64,000 nucleotides of DNA from Vermamoeba vermiformis (Eukaryota > Tubulinea > Echinamoebida), in NCBI GenBank assembly GCA_045837725.1, contig JBEWZL010000184.1, positions 186,001 to 250,000 of the forward strand. The letters are read 5' to 3'. How positions within the stretch are numbered: position 1 is the stretch's first letter; each line of letters begins with the position of its first letter. Position numbers and translations under genes: made by a program. The notes below the pieces were generated by a model that worked only from the letters and a program-made list of their open reading frames with translations, was not told the origin of the DNA and did not search any database. Positions 55,829-64,000 of the stretch are shown here, in pieces.

Positions 55829-58763
55829 ATGAAGATGAATCATGGAGTGCGCATCAGTATTACCCTTCTAGTACTGGTGTGCTCGATCAGCTCAGTGCTT
55901 AGTGTCTCGTGGTGGAATATTTCTGACGCAGCTCTACGAAACCTTCCCGTAAATGAATTTGCATCCTTAACAGCGGAAGAGCTTGGATCCATCCCTCCTC
56001 GAGTAAGTTGAGTTCATACTTGGAATTAATTAAATTAATTATGCAGTTGTAATTAATTGCGCTATTGTAGTCATTCTCGTGGATTTTGATAGCACAAATA
56101 AGCGCTATACCACCAGAAGCGTTCAGTGGTGCTAACTCCTCTCACCTTTCTGGATTGACAGATTCGTGTCGTGGTTTGACATCGAGTCAAGTAGGCAATA
56201 TACGAGGACCAGCATTCAATGGAATAACATCACGCTGCTTCAATGAGTTCACTGAAACCACTTACGCGGGCTTGACAAGCGAACATGTCATCAACTTCAG
56301 CGACTCCGTTTGCCGGGGTAAGTGACTACGAAAAAACATTTTACAACGTCTAATGTGCGTTATTAGGGATGGCTCAGATCACGAGAATACCGAACTTTGC
56401 CTTCATTAGCATGACTCCTCAGTGCGTGGCAGTGTTGGGAGGCACTAGTTGTCGAGCATTGAGCAGTAACATGCTAGCCTCAATCTCTCGAACAGCCTTA
56501 CAAGCATTGACCTCGAGTTGCTTGAACAATTTTGCGGAGAATATATTCGCGCAAAGCACGGCTGACCTCATCTCATCGCTGCCAAGTAGTGCGTGCAGTG
56601 GAATGAGAGCACGACATCTTGCGAACATGTTTGCCCCTGCTGCTTATGGCTTCACAACTGAATGTGTGGCTCAATTCACTTGGCAAACGTGTGAAGGTCT
56701 GATCTCAACTGTGGTCCAGAACTTGTCTCCTCGTGGAGTGGCTGGTCTGACGACAACTTGTGTTCGAGATGTGCCGCAAACAGGTTTCTCGACAATGCCC
56801 GGAGAACTCTTCGCACACTTCAATCCAGTGGCTTGTCAAGGTTTTCAACGAGAGCACATGCGGAACATGCCACCAGTGGCCGCGCCATACTTTTCACCTC
56901 AATGCGTCGGCAACTTCTCTGGCGGTGCTGGCAGTGCGTGCAGAGGGTTGACTGCGGATTTCGTTACTCTGTTGACGCCACAAGCGATCAGTGCCATCGG
57001 ATCCAACTGCATGTGGAGCATTGCTGGAGAAATTTTCGCTTCTTTAACACCTCAACAATATGCAGCATTAAGTCCGCAAGGATGCAGTGGTCTCGCCAAT
57101 TATCAAGCCTCGTTCTTTCCTTTAAGTGCCGCGACAGCACTTACCAAAGAGTGCATCAGTGCCTTTGGATTTAGCTCCGCTGGTGTTTGTGCTGGACTTC
57201 GTGCCGATTTCTTGCGAGCAATGCCGGCAGAAAATATGCGTTATTTGTCACCCGGCTGCATGCGTAACTTGCCTGGAGTGTCACTGCAACAACTTACGAG
57301 CGAGCACTTGCGAAATTTCAACCCGGAAGGCTGCCGTGATTTCCGACTTCCACATTTGCAGAACTTGCCGCCAACAGCTGCATCAGGCCTCACAGCTGCG
57401 TGTCTTCAATTATTTTCAACGGGCTTTTGGGGTGCTTGCAGTGGTCTTTCACAGTTCTTCGTTGGCAACATGTCAGCGGATGCGTTTTCAGGGTTCAATT
57501 CAACTTGTATTTCGAACACTGGACGAAGAGCTTTTGCGTCAATCAACAGTGCTCAAGTCCGACAGATAACTCCCCAAGCATTCGCTGGGTTTGATGTGCT
57601 GCACATGTTGGATATGAACGAGGAAGTGCAGTTTGCGATGAGTGTCGCGCAGATCCAACATCTGACTCCGCGAGGATTTAGCGGTTTTAGACCTGGTCCT
57701 CTTGGCGCATTAATCGAAAGCAACGGCCTCCCTCTCGTCAATCTTTTGCCCGCAGCTCAGACCGCCTTGTACCCTCCTGAATTCGTTACTCGTAAGTGGT
57801 AGTCGCACGGTGAAAGAGTCCTAATAATTTTTCTCAGAATTCAAGTCGTACGTGCCGAGCAAAGTGCCTTTGATGACTTCGTGGGGTGATGTTTCTACTA
57901 ATTTGGCTGGTGCAAGTTGGCTTCAGATAACTTTGTTGCAATCACCAGCACCACTTAATGCCGAGCATATCGTACAATTGGCTCCTTCAACTGCTGCAGG
58001 ACTGCGTGCTGATCAAATAAGGGATATTCATTACACTCACTTTGGTCAATTTACGCCCCAACAAGCACAAAACTTCACCGCTGATATGACGGCAGCGTTG
58101 TCTAGCGTGCAGTTGCAGTCAATACAGCCGAACACATTTGGCAATATAAGTCTTGCGGGCATTAGTGGCCTCCCAGCTTCGCTTATTCCATATGTGACCG
58201 TCGATCAAATCGTGCAGTTGACACGTGCTCAGATGTTCCAAATGAGCTGCTCTCAATTGAACGCCTTCACTGACGCACAAATACAAGTCTTTACACCTGC
58301 TCAGGCTGCCAACTACCGACCAGTAAGTCGTAATATTGCTCGTTTACGTGGTCTAACGCTTGGTTGCAGTTTTTGCGCAGTTGTGCCATGCGTGCCCCGA
58401 CGACTTTTACCAACCCCACAATTGCACATCCTACAGCAGCTCCACATGGAATTAATGCCATCATCGAGTCCCCGACAACGATTATGCCGTTACGTAAGTA
58501 GTGGTGATAAACCTAACCACGCCAATTTTGAACTAACGTCCTTTGAAGTTGTGGGTCTGCTTGTGCCTGGCATCACCGTGTTGACGATAGTGATTATAGT
58601 AATAATCATCGTGGTAAAGCGGCGACAAATGCAACGACGACAGAATGGAGGCATTGAGAATATGATTGGCCAGCCTTACTACGTTGAGGGATCTGGCTGG
58701 ATGCGGATTGTGGATGCTGATGATCAAAATGTTATGATGGTTCCATATAACGCAATGAATTAA
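55829..58763 (+). CDS. Large type I membrane protein built of about 22-residue repeats
   Basis: Six exons (55829-56002, 56071-56317, 56367-57791, 57838-58322, 58370-58493, 58549-58763) give 889 residues. A signal peptide (ISITLLVLVCSISSVLS) leads into some thirty degenerate repeats such as ISRTALQALTSSCLNNFAEN, LSSNMLASISRTALQALTSS and GLTADFVTLLTPQAISAIGS. The approximate consensus is a Phe/Leu at the start, then (A/C)xGLTxxC(I/V)xxF and xFxxLTxxxVxxL. Paired Cys recur. A transmembrane segment (VVGLLVPGITVLTIVIIVII) precedes a short basic cytosolic tail ending MVPYNAMN. The repeats suggest an extracellular solenoid, perhaps for adhesion or prey recognition. I do not recognise a named family. 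The last two small introns are inferred; the unspliced frame is also open there. Confidence 0.8.
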
Positions 58764-59061
58764 ACATTTTGTACTTATCAATGGTTCTTTATCGTGCCTG
58801 AATGGTTTTTGCAGCCTGAGGGTGAAACCCTAATTTTAGACATAATTCTCAGGCGTGAAGGCCTTATTAGCCACAATTGCAAGATTCAACTTGCTCCATT
58901 GCATTCAAGCAAGTGAGGATCGTTCACGTGATTCTTTCCTTATCCGACATCGTTCATGAAACAATCGGAACAACAATCAATCTTTTTGAAAATCCACGCA
59001 AAGTTAGTGTTATTTAACATTCAACAAGAAGAAGAAGCTGCTCGTTTGTTACTCCTTAACA

Positions 59062-62000
59062 ATGAGTGGCAACAAGATGTGGATCCTGGCTATCTTTATA
59101 GCGCTGGTGAGCATAGTGCTCTATCAGTACACGCTCCCGATTACACACGCACGTAGCGCTGCAAAAAATAAAGAAAAAGCCCCAGAGCGAAATATTATAG
59201 TTGTTGGAGGTGGCTTAGCTGGCATGAGTGCAGCGATCGAGGTAAAAATTTTTTCCGTGCCAATTTTTCCTTGTAAAAATATTTATTTAAATATATAGGC
59301 CGAGTTGCACGGTGCTAAGGTGACGATTATCGACAAAGAGCCAAAGTAAGTCCAATTTTAATTTCATGAATTTTTTGGATCTGCATGCTCAGTTTTAAAT
59401 TAGCTTCGGAGGCAATTCCGCGAAAGCTTCGTCAGGTAATTACCAAATAGAGCTATAATCAAGTTTAGATTTAACGATGACACCTTTCAGGAATTAATGG
59501 TGTCCTCACCAAAGCCCAAAGATTAGCTAGCATTGATGATAACGTGGAAGAGTTCATTAAGGACACTCTTAAATCAGGACAAGGTGACTACTTCATAAAA
59601 ATCTACAAGCAAATAGCTGACTATTTTTAGGCCTTTCGGATGTGAAGTTGGTTGAAGTTTTAGCGCAAGACTCAACCACTGCCATTGACTGGGTCACCTT
59701 GTTTGGCGTGGATCTCGACGTTTTGTCAAAATGCGGCGGACATTCAGTAAGTTTAGGACAGTATTTCCTTTTTAGTCGATCTGACCGGATTTAGTTCCCC
59801 CGTACGCACCGCTCGAGCGTTGATGAGCGAGGTCGTCCTCGTAACATTGGCTGGGAGATCGTATCAAAGCTCATTGACTACATTAACTCTTTGCCTGATG
59901 ATAGAATCAAAACTATTTACGGCGCTAAAATGACCAAATTGATTACCAATGGCAATGGAGACGTTGTCGGAGTTAAATACCTCGATTTGACGTCGAAGAA
60001 TGAAATTAGCTTGTACGCCGATGCTGTCGTATTGGCTACCGGAGGGTAATTCACAAAAAATTACGCTTGGAATAATCGTATTAATTTTCATTTATTAGTT
60101 ACTCGCGAGATCCCGAGTTGTTGAACAAATACGCCCCGACTATTGCCAAGTTGCCTTCAACCAACGGTAACTTCGCTACTGGTGACGGAGTTAAAGTCGC
60201 TCAAGAAATTGGAGCTAACTTATCGCTGATGGACAAAGTTCAAATTCACCCGACTGGTTTTGTTGATCCCAAGGATCCTAACAACCCGACCAAATGGTTA
60301 GGCCCCGAGGCCTTGCGTGCCAGTGGTGGTATCTTGCTCAACACCAAGGGAGAACGATTCGTGAACGAGTTGGGATTGCGCGATCACGTGACACACGAGA
60401 TCTTCAAGCACTGTCACCCGATGAAACTTGCTGACGGTACTGACGGCCCTGTAGCTTCTTACATCGTGCTCAACGACGAGGCTGTCAACTTGTTCCAAGC
60501 CCCTGTGCTCGAATTCTATCGATGTAAGTTCATCGTATTTGGCTCTATAAGCACGTGTCTAACGCTTTTTCGTAGCCAAGGGATTCGTTCAAGATTTCCC
60601 TAATGCCCAAGCCATGGCAGCTGCTTTGAATATGGACTTCGAGATTGTCAAGTCAACCATCGAGAACTATCGCAAATACAAAGAGGCCAAGAAAGATCCC
60701 TTCGGCAAAGACACCTTCCCCGTTGTGTTCTCAGTCGATGAGCCTCTTCACGTCGCTCTGATTACACCCTCTATTCACTACACTATGGGCGGTCTCACAA
60801 TTGACTCACAAGGACAAGTCCTCAAAAAGGGTACAAAGGAAGGCGAGCACGTTCCTATCAAGGGTTTGTTCGCTGCTGGTGAAGTCACTGGTGGATTGCA
60901 CGGTGAGAACAGATTGGCTGGTAACTCACTCTTGGAATGTGTTGTGTTTGGCCGTCGTGCTGCCAAGTCTGCTGTTGGTACTTACGAACACCCTTATCAC
61001 GAACAATACATCCCTGCTTTCCAGAAGATTAAAGCTATCGTTGGCGAACAAAGGTAAGAGCTACAAATAATCCATCCATGATCTAACTTGTATAGATTCT
61101 CTGAAAAGCCCTACCTTCGTGTTCTCCACGGTCGTGACGCTTCTTACCATCAAAGCAAGATGCCCGATGCTGTCGTGTTCCCTAACACCACCGAAGAAGT
61201 AAGCGAGATTGTCAAAGTCTGCCACGAGTACGGCATTCCCATCGTTCCTTACGGCGTCGGTTCTGCCTTGGAAGGTCACGTGCACGCCATCAAGGGTGGT
61301 CTTACCATTGATATGAGCACGATGAACAACGTCGTCAAGTTCCACGCTGGCGATATGTCCGTGACAGTTCAAGCTGGCATTCGTCGTAAAGCTTTGAACA
61401 CTTGGTTAGAAGACAAGAAAGTGTTTTTCCCTATCGACCCTGGTGCCGATGCTTCGGTAAGTGGTTTAAAGAATCACGTGACGTTTGACTAACCGTGCCG
61501 CAGATCGGTGGTATGACTGCTACGGGTGCTTCTGGCACATTGGCTGTAGGCTACGGCACAATGCGCGAGAACGTCATTCGCCTCAAAGTCGTGTTGCCTG
61601 ATGGCCGAATCATGAATACTGCTTCTCGTGCTCGCAAGTCATCTGCTGGCTACGATTTGACTCACTTGTTTATCGGCTCTGAAGGCACTTTGGGTGTCAT
61701 CACCGAGATCACTCTGAAGGTCTATCGCATTCCTCCTGGCATTGCTGCTGCTGTTTGCTCATTCGAGCAGTAAGTTTAGCTTTCTTAAAGCTAGATTAGG
61801 CATAGTCTAACCTGTCTCCGTAGTGTCGGTGATGCTGCCAACACTGTCATTCAAGCCTCGCAAGAAGGCATCAAGGCTCACAGAATTGAGTTGCTCAACT
61901 CTGAAGCTATTCGTGCCGTCAACATGAAGTTCAATTTGACGTACACCGTTGGTCCTAAACTCTTCTTGGAGTTCCACGGCAATGACGATGGGGTTGTCGC

Positions 62001-62520
62001 AGATATTTCACAGAAATTCATCAAGATCGCCACTGACAACCACGCCATTAACTGTCAAATGACCGTTGACAGCAAGGAACGTGACACGTTGTGGCAAGCC
62101 AGACACGGCGCTTACTGGGCCTCTGCTTCTTTGTGCCGTGGCTGCAAGTTGTACGTGACTGACGTGTGCGTGCCCATCAGCAGACTGTCCGAGTGCGTTG
62201 TTGAGACTGACGATGACTTCAAGACCTCTCATTTGAAGGGTCCGTTATTGGGCCACGTTGGTGACGGCAACTTCCACTTGATGATCCCAATCGACCCCAA
62301 GAATCCGAGGGACTTGCCTGAGGCTCAACGACTCAACGAACGACTTGTCAAACGTGCTATTAGTATGGAAGGTACTTCGACTGGTGAGCACGGTGTTGGT
62401 TTGGGCAAGATTCCATGGGTCTTGTTGGAGCGCGGTGAAATTGCCGTGGAATTGATGCGCAACATCAAGAAGTCGTTTGATCCGAAAGGAATTATGAACC
62501 CTGGCAAGATTTTTGAATAG
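59062..62520 (+). CDS. Fumarate reductase fused to D-lactate dehydrogenase
   Basis: Eleven exons (59062-59241, 59299-59345, 59404-59435, 59491-59583, 59631-59746, 59795-60045, 60099-60523, 60576-61053, 61096-61456, 61504-61769, 61824-62520) keep one frame for 981 residues. An N-terminal signal anchor ([20 protein letters not shown]) is followed by an Osm1-like FAD fumarate reductase: [80 protein letters not shown]. From about residue 555 comes a DLD1-type D-lactate dehydrogenase: [78 protein letters not shown]. The halves are joined across a canonical 42-bp intron with no stop. Such a protein could oxidise D-lactate to pyruvate and reduce fumarate to succinate. No haem or NADH domain is seen. 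The anchor suggests the secretory pathway or the mitochondrial intermembrane space. Confidence 0.93.
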
Positions 62521-62700
62521 GCACGTAGTTTAATTTTGATAAATGTAAATTTTTCCTTTGCGTATTCGGTTGCAGATATTTGCAGTGAGTCATTTTTTGC
62601 AAAACAAACAAACAGCGGACTTATTAGACCCGCACACGGTCAGATAATACACAACACGTAAGTTATAGCAAAGCGACAGAATTCTCAGTTTGTGCACGAT

Positions 62701-64000
62701 ATGACACAGCAACTCGACCTAGATCAGAGTTCTTTTTTTAACATTTACGAACTGGTCGGAACGATTATTGGTATTTTAGCAGAGCAAAAAGAAGGCAAAG
62801 CTATTTTTAATATCGGAATGGTATCTAAAAAGTAAGTGTTATTTTCGAGGTCGCCAATGGCTGGTTTAAAGCGATAATTTGCAGGCATAATGAGTACGTT
62901 CACTCTTTAAAAATGTGGAAGTGCTTCCACAATCAAGCGTTGGCATACGACAAGAATGACCGGATCAGTACTCCTTTCGTCAGATCAATAATTAATCACA
63001 CCAACGATCTTCGATTTGCATTAGATATTTACTCTAACAATACCATAAAGCAATATAATGCACTTCAAAAACTGAACCAGCTAATTCGGGATTCAGAAAG
63101 CATACGAGATTTAGTCTCCCGATCAGAGCTGCTTCCTTACTTAGTGCGGCTGCTGGAATCTGCAAATGACAATAGAATATTACAAGTACGTAGAGCTGTG
63201 CTTGCAGTAATACTTGCGTTACTCACATTCCTGCAGCGCGAAGTGATCATCATTTTTACGAACATAGCTGCCGGCACAATGGAGCACCAGCAGAGTGTAA
63301 TTGATGCCGGAGCTTTTAAACCACTGCTACAACTGTTTAAAGTAGATAACATTGATATACAAGGAGAGTGTGCTTTGGCACTGAGCAACACAATACACCG
63401 CAATGTGAAGGTTGAAAGGTTTGTTTCCATCATACTGTTTCACTAACGATTCCTTAGTTGAGCAACGAGCTGTTCGAATCAGGAGTACTTGACGTGATTC
63501 ATCATATTCTAGAATTCAGTAAGAACAACTTTGCTGCCCTAAACTGCATGTTTCTTTGTGAAAATCTTGGCAAAGTTAGCCCCCGCATGTTGAACCTGCT
63601 GCTGCCTACCATTCCTTTCGTAGTGAATACACTCGTAGCACCTCATTACGAGAAAAGGACTAGAGACCAAGCTTGTTCGTTTCTTCGTGAGCTAATTCTC
63701 ATAAACTTAACACTACCTTTTGAGCGCCTTCAACAAACGAAGAATGCTTTACAGACCATCGTTAACTTGATGACGTAAGTAAATAGCAGCCAGTGGTAGT
63801 GCAGATGAATTTGTTACCCAAAGTGATTATCTTATTTAGCACTCAACTCTCGGCATTGGTTGTTCTAAAGGAGATAGTTTTCAAGGGCTCCACTATGCAC
63901 ATTCAAGAAATTTTGAGCGCAGGATTCATGAATCAGGCAAAAAACATACTTAGGAGTCAATTCATCAACGTTGGCTATGTGCGATCGGTACTTTGGATCC
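62701..64000 (+). CDS. Armadillo-repeat protein, importin-alpha-like (partial, runs off window)
   Basis: It starts MTQQLDLDQSSFFNIYELVG at 62701; exon 1 ends at 62831, the second begins at 62885, and further exons follow. Helical ARM repeats are visible: IKQYNALQKLNQLIRDSESI, RSELLPYLVRLLESANDNRI, EVIIIFTNIAAGTMEHQQSV, and VIDAGAFKPLLQLFKVDNID followed by IQGECALALSN. The GECALALSN block resembles the nuclear-import receptor importin alpha (REQAVWALGNI). No N-terminal IBB domain rich in Arg/Lys is present, so it is a divergent ARM protein rather than a standard importin alpha. The 3' end lies beyond position 64000. Confidence 0.8.

Overview
This is a gene-dense, intron-rich stretch of nuclear DNA from a unicellular eukaryote. 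Genes have many short GT-AG introns, mostly 45-90 bp, with GTAAGT/GTACGT donors and AT-rich interiors. Intergenic gaps are usually 100-600 bp. Conserved eukaryotic housekeeping genes (RBX1, SmF, CDC26, TFB5, NBAS, ATP11, LYRM9) sit beside RasGEF, CLC, SAM and DEP/PX signalling genes and lineage-specific secreted proteins. This mix, with no transposons seen and a bacterial-type tail-collar protein, fits a free-living amoeba, most likely Amoebozoa. That placement is inference from gene content only.

Layout. 1-5.1 kb: the 3' end of an unknown gene, a PA-domain 7TM receptor-like gene, a secreted tail-collar protein and a short ZPR1-like protein. 5.4-16 kb: ATP11, a cytochrome b5, RBX1, a secreted YHS protein, a p62-like autophagy receptor, an ALDH8A1-type dehydrogenase, CDC26, LYRM9 and a coiled-coil protein. 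16-25.5 kb: a SPRING homologue with a long C-terminal extension, a leucine-rich protein with a novel basic repeat, and a RasGEF fused to a thioredoxin-fold domain. 25.7-28.1 kb: SmF, a second secreted repeat protein and TFB5, all on the minus strand. 28.6-35.8 kb: a SAM plus CDKN3-like phosphatase, three tandem copies of an orphan family and a hemerythrin. 36-45 kb: NBAS. 45-53.7 kb: a CLC channel, a DEP-PX protein and a nuclear protein. 53.9-58.8 kb: a SANT/C2H2 protein and a large repeat-built membrane protein. 59-62.5 kb: a fumarate reductase fused to a D-lactate dehydrogenase. 62.7 kb to the end: the start of an armadillo/importin-alpha-like gene.

The most notable items are two domain fusions and a pair of secreted proteins. 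The first fusion joins fumarate reductase to D-lactate dehydrogenase and could pass electrons from D-lactate to fumarate within one polypeptide. The second joins a RasGEF to a PRXL2-like domain that has lost its redox cysteines. The two secreted proteins carry NELQ-type repeats that I associate with Bacteroidetes surface and tail proteins. I found no CRISPR array, confident tRNA/rRNA, insertion sequence or retroelement.
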